Below, piece by piece: positions 11,711-19,591 of a DNA stretch of 64,000 nucleotides. The number at the start of each line of letters is the position of its first letter. Positions within the stretch are counted from its first letter, which is position 1. The stretch spans positions 496,001 to 560,000 of the forward strand of contig NZ_QPID01000001.1 of assembly GCF_003336225.1 (NCBI RefSeq), given 5' to 3'. A program made the position numbers and the translations under genes. Below the pieces are notes generated by a model. That model worked only from the letters and a program-made list of their open reading frames with translations, was not told the DNA's origin and made no database searches. This DNA comes from Corallincola holothuriorum (GTDB lineage Bacteria; Pseudomonadota; Gammaproteobacteria; Enterobacterales; Neiellaceae).

Positions 11711-12970
11711 ATGAAGTTCCTCCCCAAAAGCTTCCAAATCTTTATCGCATTGTTTCTATCTGTTGGCATATCTGGTTGTAACTTCATGCGCTTGGGTAAT
11801 GATTTGGAGGAGATGCGCGAAGAGAGGCGTCTCATTTCCGGGCAGGTAGTTGTAAATGATGCAGTACCGGCTGAAGGTCCTATCATCCTAGTTCGTTATC
11901 AGAAACAGGGTGAAAATTATCTAATGCGAACATTTGAGAGGTTACCTGAAAGTCTTTCTTTTTTAGTGATTTTATCAAAGCAGCCCTCTTTCTTAATAGC
12001 TATCGAAGATCGAAATAGCGATGGGAGATATAACCCAGGGGAGCGCTACGGCTTCTGGGGACAACCATCGCCACTAACAATGAACATGACGACCGGAACT
12101 TTGGAAATAGTTATCGACCAGACGGCAGCACTTAACAAAACGTTTATAGATGATGTGTTGAATTTTGACATTGCATACCTACCAGGTCAGCAACTAAATA
12201 TGATTGGTGCTGTCACTGACTTAAACGACTTGAATATTGGCGTAAGCGGCGCTCAAATCGGCGTATGGCAACCTAATAAGTTTGTTAAAACAAAACCTTT
12301 GGGTATATTTCAGCTACAACCCTACGTAGCTGATAAAATCCCCGTTCTTTTTGTTCATGGAATGGGTGGTTATCCAGAACAATTTTCTCTCTTCATCGAC
12401 AACCTGGATCTTACTAAATTTCAACCTTGGGTATACTCCTACCCCTCAGGCCTGCGCCTGAGCGTAGTTAGCTATCATTTGAACCTCGTTCTACAGCACC
12501 TGCATCAAGCGCAGCACTTTGAAGAGATTCATATTGTCGCGCATAGTATGGGAGGACTGATTAGTCGAGGCGCACTTAATAGGTGTGGGCCGTCTTGCAC
12601 ATATGGCGGTAGCCTAACAACAATCGCCACTCCTTGGCTTGGACATAAAAGTGCACGTTCAGGCGTAAGAATGGCACCGCAAGTGGTTCCATCTTGGTTT
12701 GACATGCAACCGGAAAGCAAATTTCTCAGCCAACTTGTGGAACAAAACATGGTAAACACATTTGATTTCAATTTGGCTTTTGCTTACAGAAATCAAGGCT
12801 TAAGCCGGGAAAATAGCGATGGTTCAGTAACTCTCGAAAGTCAGTTAGCTACTTCTTATCAAAAGTCAGCCACCCATATCAGAGGAATAAACGCGACACA
12901 TACCACCATACTTAAAACCCAAGAGTTATTCGAATGGTGGGAAAACAGTGTTACCAAGGAAGCTAGGTAA
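11711..12970 (+). CDS. Lipase-like alpha/beta hydrolase, lipoprotein
   Basis: A 419-residue protein. It has a signal peptide ending in the lipobox GISGC, so C23 would be lipidated. The first 200 residues are a beta-rich region of unknown role. The hydrolase domain then begins at VPVLFVHGMGGYPEQF (oxyanion HG), with the nucleophile in IVAHSMGGLISR and a late histidine (NATHTTI) suited to complete the triad. The arrangement resembles the PGAP1/lipase class of esterases. It lies in the same direction as the preceding large hydrolase, 131 bases apart, so they may be co-transcribed. An envelope esterase or lipase is likely; substrate unknown. Confidence 0.82.
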   Translation: MKFLPKSFQIFIALFLSVGISGCNFMRLGNDLEEMREERRLISGQVVVNDAVPAEGPIILVRYQKQGENYLMRTFERLPESLSFLVILSKQPSFLIAIEDRNSDGRYNPGERYGFWGQPSPLTMNMTTGTLEIVIDQTAALNKTFIDDVLNFDIAYLPGQQLNMIGAVTDLNDLNIGVSGAQIGVWQPNKFVKTKPLGIFQLQPYVADKIPVLFVHGMGGYPEQFSLFIDNLDLTKFQPWVYSYPSGLRLSVVSYHLNLVLQHLHQAQHFEEIHIVAHSMGGLISRGALNRCGPSCTYGGSLTTIATPWLGHKSARSGVRMAPQVVPSWFDMQPESKFLSQLVEQNMVNTFDFNLAFAYRNQGLSRENSDGSVTLESQLATSYQKSATHIRGINATHTTILKTQELFEWWENSVTKEAR

Positions 12971-13007
12971 AATGAACCAGCATGAATAATGAAGATGCAA
13001 TAGGTAT

Positions 13008-13055
13008 TAAGTTACGTCAGGTTGAGCATTCACAGACTAAACCTGACTTAACTTA
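13008..13055. repeat. 16-bp inverted repeat between convergent genes
   Basis: Positions 13008-13023 pair with 13040-13055 with one mismatch, enclosing a 16-base loop. It sits between the rightward lipase gene (ends 12970) and the leftward gene ending at 13071. No T-run follows on either strand, so it is not a textbook terminator. It could still stabilise or end both transcripts. Confidence 0.6.
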
Positions 13056-13070
13056 GACAATCTATAGTGG

Positions 13071-13505
13071 TTACAAAGAGACAATCATTCCTTTTAGAGC
13101 CACACCAGCAATCACCGTACCGGCACCACACTCAAACTTCTCTTCACTACTATAGCTTCTTTTCTTATAGTATGAGGTGATGCCAACAACTGCATTGTGC
13201 CCCTCTTTCACTGCACGCTGCTGAAGTGCTTTAATTGCAGATAAAAACACCCATGCACATGCTTCTTCATCACTTTTCGCAAATGCGTTAGTCTTCTTGT
13301 TCGTGACAACTTCACCAAATGTCTTCGCTGGCGTAGCGTGAGTTTGCTCACCAAAAAATAGTTTTACGTCTGGATTAAGCACTTTCACGCCATCAGCAGA
13401 ATTCAATACTTGCTTGATATTCACATGCACAAGATCATCTCGAGCAAATGCTGATTGCATACCGAACATCGATAATGCCAATATCAAAGTGACAACTACC
13501 TTCAT
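13071..13505 (-). CDS. Secreted protein of the so-called excinuclease ATPase subunit family
   Basis: A 144-residue protein with a clean Sec signal peptide (cleavage after SAFA, about residue 21). The C-terminal part, with NAVVGITSYYKK and CGAGTVIAGVALKG, matches a small secreted family that databases often label excinuclease ATPase subunit. That label must be wrong: there is no P-loop and the protein is exported. Cysteines at the ACAW and FECG sites could form a disulfide. It is the last of three leftward genes next to the aryl-polyene operon. Function unknown. Confidence 0.75.
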   Translation of the reverse strand: MKVVVTLILALSMFGMQSAFARDDLVHVNIKQVLNSADGVKVLNPDVKLFFGEQTHATPAKTFGEVVTNKKTNAFAKSDEEACAWVFLSAIKALQQRAVKEGHNAVVGITSYYKKRSYSSEEKFECGAGTVIAGVALKGMIVSL

Positions 13506-13549
13506 TATTTATCCCTATTTCGTATCTCGATTTAGACGGTGCAGTGGAA

Positions 13550-14626
13550 TTAGGCACTTACGCGGCGACACTCAATCAACGTATGTCCAAGACCCACGTT
13601 ATCAACTTCCCGCGTCACTGTAAGACCAGCCTCACCCATAAGCGCCTTCATATCGCTCGAGTGATACATGCGACTATTACCGTTAGCCATCACAGTAAAA
13701 TAAAGCGATGTAGCGTTAACAGACAACGCTGCCATCTCAAACGGCTGTCTATCCCAAAATGTCTCCATAATGTAGAGATAACCGTTTTCTGGCAATGCAT
13801 TACAGCACTTTTTCAATATGTCCAAGATCTGTGCTTCGGAAAAGCAATCTAGAAATTGACTCATCCAAATAGCATCGGCGCCACTGGGCAGTGTCGCGCC
13901 GCTTTCTAACATATTAACAGCCCTTCCGCTAACGCGATCCGTGGCTGCATGACCGGTCATACTTTCCTGCAATAAATCAATCTGCTCTGGCAGGTCGACG
14001 ACGATAACCTTTAGCTCATCATCATTTTCGACACAATAACGGGCCCATTGACCAGTGTTACCGCCGATATCAATCAAGGTCTTAGGTCGATGAGTTAACA
14101 CGATTGGAAACGCTTCTGGAAAAGAGTGATCAGAATAATAATGATCAAACCCAAACCAACTCGACTGAGCTGGCTCAGGCAAAGACGAAAGAGCAGGATA
14201 GATTGTTGGCCAATCACCAAATACTTTTAATCCTTCAGGCTTACCAGACTTAATTGAAGCCTCTAGCGCATTCAGTCCCTCGTAACAAACATCTTTCGTA
14301 AAGTCGAGGTTCACCTTTGTCATTGGATCATTGAGGATAAAGAAACCTGTTTTCGACAAAACATAATTAGTTTCTTTCTTCCAAACGATACCAGCACTAA
14401 GCCCCATATCTAAGAGAACCTTAACGCCATAAACCGATACAGATGTCTCTTCTGACAGTTCTTCGGCACTTAGCCCAACCTCTCGCGCGTCATACAGCGC
14501 TTTAAGCAAACCCAGATTCCTAGCGGCAATTGTCGCTTGAAAAATAAACGGAGCAAATGCAATTCGCTGGGCCTCGGAACGAGCTTCAAGTGCTGAACGC
14601 TCATCATTCGAATAATAATCTGGCAT
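13550..14626 (-). CDS. SAM-dependent O-methyltransferase-like protein of APE cluster
   Basis: A 358-residue class I methyltransferase. An N-terminal winged-helix dimerisation region (about 20-110) is followed by the SAM-binding motif DIGGNTGQWA at 186-195, then an acidic VVDLPEQ strand. This is the layout of small-molecule O-methyltransferases. APE pigments often carry ring methyl or O-methyl groups and similar genes occur beside apeC, where the published name may be apeB; I am not certain of the letter. It starts 15 bases after the lipoprotein gene, so the two are co-transcribed and divergent from apeC. Confidence 0.85.
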   Translation of the reverse strand: MPDYYSNDERSALEARSEAQRIAFAPFIFQATIAARNLGLLKALYDAREVGLSAEELSEETSVSVYGVKVLLDMGLSAGIVWKKETNYVLSKTGFFILNDPMTKVNLDFTKDVCYEGLNALEASIKSGKPEGLKVFGDWPTIYPALSSLPEPAQSSWFGFDHYYSDHSFPEAFPIVLTHRPKTLIDIGGNTGQWARYCVENDDELKVIVVDLPEQIDLLQESMTGHAATDRVSGRAVNMLESGATLPSGADAIWMSQFLDCFSEAQILDILKKCCNALPENGYLYIMETFWDRQPFEMAALSVNATSLYFTVMANGNSRMYHSSDMKALMGEAGLTVTREVDNVGLGHTLIECRRVSA

Positions 14627-14641
14627 GTTAATTTCTTTTAA

Positions 14642-15031
14642 TTACAATGTGTTAATCAGCAGTGAGTTGTGAATATCTAAATTTAGATTATTTACCCACT
14701 GATTATATTTTTTATGAATATTTTGGCCGTCATACTTTAGATTGTCACTATCTCTATAAGAGATGTGATAATTCTTTTCGTTATATCGAATATCAACAGC
14801 AGCAAAGTGTGAGCGAACATGGATCTCGGCGACAATATGTCCTTCCTCAACTTTGTTCATTAACCACCCCCTGGTATTACCCGCTTTGAGTATTGCTTTC
14901 GACACTTGTGCAATCGATAAACCAGGAGGTATTGATTGATTATTCAAATCATTAACAGGCGTTGAACGACAGCCACCGATAAACATCGAAAGTATGCTTA
15001 TCACAAACAAAAAGTATATTTTCCTCGACAC
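14642..15031 (-). CDS. Small lipoprotein next to APE cluster
   Basis: A 129-residue protein with a basic start, a hydrophobic core and the lipobox MFIGGC (C21). The mature part contains a conserved-looking stretch, VSKAILKAGNTRGW, and alternating charged and aromatic residues (NEKNYHISYRDS), suggesting a small periplasmic beta domain. It is first in a leftward transcription unit with the methyltransferase gene and probably shares the divergent control region with apeC. Small lipoproteins of this kind occur in APE loci and may be what is called ApeA, which I cannot confirm. Confidence 0.75.
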   Translation of the reverse strand: MSRKIYFLFVISILSMFIGGCRSTPVNDLNNQSIPPGLSIAQVSKAILKAGNTRGWLMNKVEEGHIVAEIHVRSHFAAVDIRYNEKNYHISYRDSDNLKYDGQNIHKKYNQWVNNLNLDIHNSLLINTL

Positions 15032-15066
15032 CTTTAATCATCCTTAAAATTAATTGACTACCGCTA

Positions 15067-15090
15067 GCCAGCGTTCGCCAGAAGCTGGCG
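15067..15090. promoter_or_regulatory. Hairpin in divergent control region
   Basis: CGCCAG (15076-15081) pairs with CTGGCG (15085-15090), and the alternative GCCAG at 15067-15071 can compete for the same partner. The switchable hairpin lies between the lipoprotein and apeC starts. No role can be assigned from sequence alone. Confidence 0.3.
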
Positions 15091-15202
15091 CGACCTTAAC
15101 ATACAATGCTAAATCTCCTCGACTGGTTTTAGCTAATCGTCACAGATTTGTTGCTGCGGCTCAAACTATCCAACCTTTAAGTTAGAATTTTAAGATATAC
15201 AT

Positions 15203-15232
15203 TTGCATACGAGGATGCAGAATCGGTAAAAT
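15203..15232 (+). promoter_or_regulatory. Candidate sigma-70 promoter of apeC operon
   Basis: TTGCAT (15203-15208) and TAAAAT (15227-15232) are separated by 18 bases and lie about 55 bases upstream of the apeC start. The -10 box matches consensus at five of six positions; the -35 box is weak. Confidence 0.35.
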
Positions 15233-15279
15233 CGCGCCCCCTTTGTTAAACTAGTCACCAACAACGTCGGAATCGGTAA
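15220..15279 (+). repeat. Direct repeat GAATCGGTAA upstream of apeC
   Basis: The ten bases GAATCGGTAA occur exactly at 15220-15229 and 15270-15279, 50 bases apart. The first copy overlaps the candidate -10 box; the second is just ahead of the start codon. The spacing is close to five helical turns, as for a regulator bound at two sites. This is inference only. Confidence 0.5.
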
Positions 15280-15286
15280 GTAAGCA

Positions 15287-16018
15287 GTGGAAGAATTCCC
15301 TCTACAACTCGTCAATTGGTCAGCATGGGCACCCACGCTTGAAACCAAAGTAGCCTGGGAAAACTGGGCTGGTGTACCGCCGACAATGGAAGAGCCAAAA
15401 GTACCTCAGGCAAAATGCATTCCGCCAATGCAAAGACGTCGATGCAGTCGACTAACCAAAATGGCGTTACAAGTCGCTAACGAGGCTTGTGAAGAGTTGT
15501 CCGTAGACTTCAGCCTATTTTGCAGCCGACATGGAGAACTCCACAGAACCGTTAAATTGCTGGAAGATGTTGTAACGCAAAATGAGCTATCGCCAATGGC
15601 TTTTGCGCAGTCGGTTCATAACACCGCATCAGGCCTGCATGGGATCATCAATCAAACCTATATCCCCTCAACTTCGATTGCCGCGACAAGGGATATGGTT
15701 GAACAAGCATGGATTGAAGCCTACGCGTTTCTGAGACTAAACCGTGACAAAAAGGTACTGATGATCGTGTTTGACGAAACAGTGCCATCACAATACCGCC
15801 CATATGTATCACATCAAGAGGATATAGCATTTGCTCTGGTGTTAGAGTCAAACCCCTTATCCATAACCAGCCAAACTATTTCACTAATAAAGAATTCGGC
15901 CAGCCAAGTTCAACCGACAAAAAATAATAGCTTATCAAGTCCCTGGCAATTCATGCAGTCAATGCTAGTTGGAAACGCCGAAGAAATTGACAAGCGGTGG
16001 ATTTGGCAATTTCAATGA
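15287..16018 (+). CDS. apeC: APE chain length factor (short ketosynthase-like subunit)
   Basis: A 243-residue truncated beta-ketoacyl-synthase-like protein, begun at GTG. Its opening VNWSAWAPTLET and the central FAQSVHNTASGLHGI segment are typical of the chain length factor that pairs with the ketosynthase ApeO. There is no active-site cysteine, as expected for a chain length factor. It opens the rightward APE operon, and its stop overlaps the next start as ATGA. In the known system the ApeO-ApeC heterodimer extends the polyene chain on an acyl carrier protein. Confidence 0.88.
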   Translation: MEEFPLQLVNWSAWAPTLETKVAWENWAGVPPTMEEPKVPQAKCIPPMQRRRCSRLTKMALQVANEACEELSVDFSLFCSRHGELHRTVKLLEDVVTQNELSPMAFAQSVHNTASGLHGIINQTYIPSTSIAATRDMVEQAWIEAYAFLRLNRDKKVLMIVFDETVPSQYRPYVSHQEDIAFALVLESNPLSITSQTISLIKNSASQVQPTKNNSLSSPWQFMQSMLVGNAEEIDKRWIWQFQ

Positions 16019-16782
16019 TAAATACAATTTCTAAGACATGGCGAGTCATAGCTACAGGGTTTTGCTTCTTAAGCTTTGGGCTGGGTGGTTTCTTGTTGAC
16101 AATTTTTGTTTTTCCCGCGATTTATCTTATCGCTCCTAAACCTGCACGCCGTCGAAACCTGACACAATCAACGATTAGCAAGGCATTTCTATTTTTTACA
16201 AGGGTGATGCAACACCTGGGCGTTATGGAATTATCCACGCAAGGTATTGAAGCTCTCAAGCTCCAACGCGGCGCGATTATTGTAGCAAACCACCCTAGCC
16301 TTATTGATATCGTGCTGCTGGGAGCGATGATGGAAAGATTTGACTGCATCGTAAAACAAAAATTGTGGCAACATCCTTTACTTGGCGGTGTCATGCGCGC
16401 AGCTGGCTTCATACCCAACAACGCTGGCGAATCAGTGATCCAAACCTGCCAATCGCATTTGCAAGAAGGACGAAATATTGTCATTTTTCCTGAAGGAACT
16501 CGGACCGTGCCTGCCCAACCTCTTAAGCTACAGCGAGGTGCAGCACAAATTGCGTTACGCACGGGTGCCCCTATTAGGCTTGTTCATATAACTTGCGTTC
16601 CAACAACACTTGCGAAAAACGAACCTTGGTATAATGTGCCGACGATCAAACCCCACTTTTCGCTAAAAGTAGGCAAACTGATCCAATCAAATGAGTTTCT
16701 CGGCGACGGCAAAGAGTATTCAGTCGCAGCCCGACAACTAACAAGATATTTAGCTCAGCGTTTAGAAGAAGAGAGAAAGTAA
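16015..16782 (+). CDS. apeD: APE-cluster lysophospholipid-type acyltransferase
   Basis: A 255-residue acyltransferase of the PlsC family. One or two membrane segments occupy residues 10-40. Catalytic motif HPSLID (HX4D) follows VAN, and FPEGTRT forms the second motif. I chose the ATG at 16015 because it overlaps the apeC stop as ATGA; a GTG at 15997 is possible. It probably adds an acyl chain to the lipid anchor that carries the aryl polyene at the inner membrane. Confidence 0.88.
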   Translation: MINTISKTWRVIATGFCFLSFGLGGFLLTIFVFPAIYLIAPKPARRRNLTQSTISKAFLFFTRVMQHLGVMELSTQGIEALKLQRGAIIVANHPSLIDIVLLGAMMERFDCIVKQKLWQHPLLGGVMRAAGFIPNNAGESVIQTCQSHLQEGRNIVIFPEGTRTVPAQPLKLQRGAAQIALRTGAPIRLVHITCVPTTLAKNEPWYNVPTIKPHFSLKVGKLIQSNEFLGDGKEYSVAARQLTRYLAQRLEEERK

Positions 16783-16783
16783 A

Positions 16784-17041
16784 GTGACAGAATTAAAAGT
16801 CGAGATTAAACAGTTAATAATAGACGCGTTGAATCTTGAAGATATTTCGATACAAGATATCGAAGACGAGGCTCCGCTGTTCGTCGACGGGCTAGGCTTG
16901 GACTCTATTGATGCACTAGAACTCGGCGTCGCGATAAAGAAGCGTTACAATGTCATGCTGGAAACTGATTCCAAGGAAACGCGTAAGCATTTCTATTCAG
17001 TACAAACTTTAGCTGAATTCGTCAGTAGTAAAACCGAGTAA
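16784..17041 (+). CDS. apeE: APE acyl carrier protein 1
   Basis: An 85-residue acyl carrier protein begun at GTG one base after apeD. The phosphopantetheine attachment serine is in LGLDSIDALEL. In the characterised APE system ApeE is the carrier on which the aryl starter is loaded by ApeH and extended. The phosphopantetheinyl transferase at 30450 is the likely activating enzyme. Confidence 0.9.
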   Translation: MTELKVEIKQLIIDALNLEDISIQDIEDEAPLFVDGLGLDSIDALELGVAIKKRYNVMLETDSKETRKHFYSVQTLAEFVSSKTE

Positions 17042-17051
17042 GGGCGACGTG

Positions 17052-17297
17052 ATGTACACAAAAGAGCAAATACTTGATGAGGTTAGAAGCGCTATGGTTG
17101 ATCTATTTGAGCTCAACCCCGCCGAAATCACGGTAGAAGCCAATTTGTATAAAGATCTTGATTTAGACTCAATTGATGCTGTCGACCTTGTTGTGAGAAT
17201 GCAAAATTTTACAGGTGAGAAACTGGCTCCGAACCAGTTTAAGAGCGTCCGAACAGTTGGTGATGTCGTCGAAGCAATAGCTGGCCTTGTGCGCTAG
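17052..17297 (+). CDS. apeF: APE acyl carrier protein 2
   Basis: An 81-residue acyl carrier protein. The attachment serine is in LDLDSIDAVDL. The ATG at 17052 has AGGG 7 bases upstream; a GTG at 17049 is also in frame. Two tandem carriers are the rule in APE clusters. ApeF differs from ApeE in its acidic helix II (VVRMQNF against GVAIKKRY), which suggests separate partners, for example chain extension against transfer to lipid. Confidence 0.9.
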   Translation: MYTKEQILDEVRSAMVDLFELNPAEITVEANLYKDLDLDSIDAVDLVVRMQNFTGEKLAPNQFKSVRTVGDVVEAIAGLVR

Positions 17298-17308
17298 ACC
17301 TATTTTGT

Positions 17309-17866
17309 ATGTTAAAGGCTCTTGTCACCATCACACTATTGGTACTAATCATAAGCTACCCCGTTTTGGTGTATTTGGGTCTCAAACATCTAAAAGTAAG
17401 TGAGCTTGGGGTTATCCTGATTGGGTTATTTATTGCCCGGCTTTGCTTCACAGCGAAATCAACCAGCAAGAAATTGGTTTTGCCACTCTCTATCATCGGC
17501 TGTGCGCTAGCGCTGATCGCTATTGCTTCAGATTCAACACTATCGCTGACCTTTTATCCTGTTGTAGTAAACACAACCATGTTTATCTTGTTTGGTCAAA
17601 GCTTGCTCTACGGACAAACAATTATTGAACAACTAGCGAGGCTGAAGCATCCAGATTTACCCGAAGAGGGCATCATTTATACTCGGAAAGTGACTTGGAT
17701 ATGGACAGTGTTCTTTGTGGTTAACGGAAGTATTGCACTTTATACTGCCCTCTATTGCTCATTGGAGGAGTGGACATTTTATAATGGCTTCATCGCATAC
17801 ATTATGATGGGAATACTGCTTCTTGGAGAATTAATTTTTCGACGTTTTGTATTGAAAGTCGGCTAA
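17309..17866 (+). CDS. apeG: APE-cluster integral membrane protein
   Basis: A 185-residue protein with about five hydrophobic segments (roughly 3-24, 31-46, 53-70, 76-95 and 125-180). It belongs to the small membrane family found between the acyl carrier and ligase genes of APE clusters. No catalytic motif is visible. It may help to place the pigment assembly at the inner membrane. The ends are tight to neighbours (11 and 3 bases). Confidence 0.82.
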   Translation: MLKALVTITLLVLIISYPVLVYLGLKHLKVSELGVILIGLFIARLCFTAKSTSKKLVLPLSIIGCALALIAIASDSTLSLTFYPVVVNTTMFILFGQSLLYGQTIIEQLARLKHPDLPEEGIIYTRKVTWIWTVFFVVNGSIALYTALYCSLEEWTFYNGFIAYIMMGILLLGELIFRRFVLKVG

Positions 17867-17869
17867 ATT

Positions 17870-19249
17870 ATGACGCAAGAAAATCACATCAAAATCATGG
17901 AGAAGTTAACCCAAGAAGATGAGGTGCTGGTCGCATTTTCGCTTGACGGAACGCTCATAAGACGAGGTGAATTTCGTCGTGCGATCGGTGCTCTGCAGTT
18001 ACGTTTACGACAAACGCTCGGCGATAAACAAAAGCACTTAGCGTTATGTTGCGACAATGCCTACTCTTTCGCTGTCGCACTCTATGCAAGTATCGGTCTT
18101 GACCAACATATTGTCATGTTACCAAATTCGCTGAGTGAAACCTTAGAAGCCCATTCGAACGTATTCGATGCAGTCATCTCAGATCAGCCACTAACGTTTC
18201 GAAAGCGCCCAGTAATAGCAACCAACTCGACTTCACTTACCGAGCAAAAACACAATGTGGAGCTAGATTTATCACTCAGTAAAAGTCAGATACACATGTT
18301 TACTTCTGGCTCTACCAGTGACCCTAAAAAAATCACTAAAAGTTTCCATCAACTGCTAGATGAAGTCTTAACGCTAAGAACCTTGTTTAAAGATCAGCTC
18401 GAAGGCTGCCATTTTATCGCAACGGTATCCCACCAACACATTTATGGCACCCTGTTCCAAGTACTTCTGCCAATACAAAGCCTGCAGCCGTTTTGCTGCG
18501 ATCAGATAGAATTTCAGGAGCAACTTTCAGCCTTACCTGAAGAGCGCTATGCCCTAATTTCAAGTCCCGCTTTTCTGAAGTGCCTGCAGCCTAATGATGG
18601 CACCACCTCACGGTTATCATGTACATTTTCCTCAGGTGGGCCACTCTTACTTGGGGACAGTCAACGTGCGTCAGCCATACTTGGAAGTGCCATTTATGAG
18701 ATTTTAGGAAGTACAGAAACGGGTGGTATAGCCTGGCGCCAACAACTCGCTGATGACTCGGCCTGGCGACCACTGCCTCAAGTTAAGATTGATGTGTCAG
18801 AAGACAGTACGTTAGTCGTTAGCTCACCGTACGCGGGGGGAACTCAACATATTCAAGATCAAATTGAAATTCTGGACGACGGAAGTTTCCTCCATAAAGG
18901 TCGCGCAGACCGCGTTGTTAAAATTGGTGAAAAGCGTTTAAGTCTCCTGGAATTAGAAGCTCACGCCCAATCATCACCATTAGTTGCAGAAGCCGCTGCA
19001 CTCACGGTCATTAAGAGGGGAAGAGAGCGCGTTGCCCTTGTGGTTGCCTTAACCCAAAACGGCAATATCTTACTAGCGGAGAATGGAAAACATCACTGTA
19101 ACGAAGCCATAAGGCTATATCTGCAACAGCGTTTCGATCGTGTATTATTGCCAAGGTATTTTCGCTATTGCACGCATCTACCAATAAACAAACAGGGAAA
19201 ACGTGTTGAGCGGCAGCTACAAGCGCTATTCATCGAGGAGAATACATAG
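17870..19249 (+). CDS. apeH: APE aryl-acid adenylating ligase
   Basis: A 459-residue ANL-superfamily enzyme. The phosphate-binding loop is MFTSGSTSDPKK, the adenine motif is EILGSTETGG, and the C-terminal hinge is RVVKIGEKRLSLLE. It activates an aromatic acid (4-hydroxybenzoate in studied clusters, perhaps 4-coumarate here given the lyase gene) and loads it on ApeE. Its stop is directly followed by the apeI start, which implies coupled translation. Confidence 0.9.
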   Translation: MTQENHIKIMEKLTQEDEVLVAFSLDGTLIRRGEFRRAIGALQLRLRQTLGDKQKHLALCCDNAYSFAVALYASIGLDQHIVMLPNSLSETLEAHSNVFDAVISDQPLTFRKRPVIATNSTSLTEQKHNVELDLSLSKSQIHMFTSGSTSDPKKITKSFHQLLDEVLTLRTLFKDQLEGCHFIATVSHQHIYGTLFQVLLPIQSLQPFCCDQIEFQEQLSALPEERYALISSPAFLKCLQPNDGTTSRLSCTFSSGGPLLLGDSQRASAILGSAIYEILGSTETGGIAWRQQLADDSAWRPLPQVKIDVSEDSTLVVSSPYAGGTQHIQDQIEILDDGSFLHKGRADRVVKIGEKRLSLLELEAHAQSSPLVAEAAALTVIKRGRERVALVVALTQNGNILLAENGKHHCNEAIRLYLQQRFDRVLLPRYFRYCTHLPINKQGKRVERQLQALFIEENT

Positions 19250-19591
19250 ATGGAACTACCTACAGTGAGTGACGTAATAACTAGTGAAGCGTCTGTCACA
19301 CTTCAAATGACGATAGACGATGCTCTCCCCTATTTTAAAGGACACTTCCCGAATGCCCCTATCCTGCCCGGCGTTGCACTACTCAATTGGGCTGAGCACT
19401 TCGCCAAACAATATTTCATACTGAACGCTGTCTTCAAAGGGGTAGACAACCTAAAGTTTCAGCAAGTTGTAAAACCCTGTTCATTACTTAATTTGTCGCT
19501 AAGCTATAACCAAGAGAAGCAGTCCGTTCAATTTGAATATACGTCGCCTGAGCATAAGCATGCCTCCGGCAGGATTTTGTTCACATCGTGA
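19250..19591 (+). CDS. apeI: APE dehydratase subunit (hotdog fold)
   Basis: A 113-residue hotdog protein. The FabA/FabZ signature appears as GHFPNAPILPGVALLNWAE. In the known system ApeI forms a heteromeric dehydratase with ApeP that removes water from the 3-hydroxyacyl chain to make each double bond. It overlaps apeJ by 4 bases. Confidence 0.87.
   Translation: MELPTVSDVITSEASVTLQMTIDDALPYFKGHFPNAPILPGVALLNWAEHFAKQYFILNAVFKGVDNLKFQQVVKPCSLLNLSLSYNQEKQSVQFEYTSPEHKHASGRILFTS

Noticed and set aside
13071-13505. Excinuclease subunit annotation
   Set aside because: The product is a 144-residue exported protein without ATP-binding motifs; the common database name is not supported.
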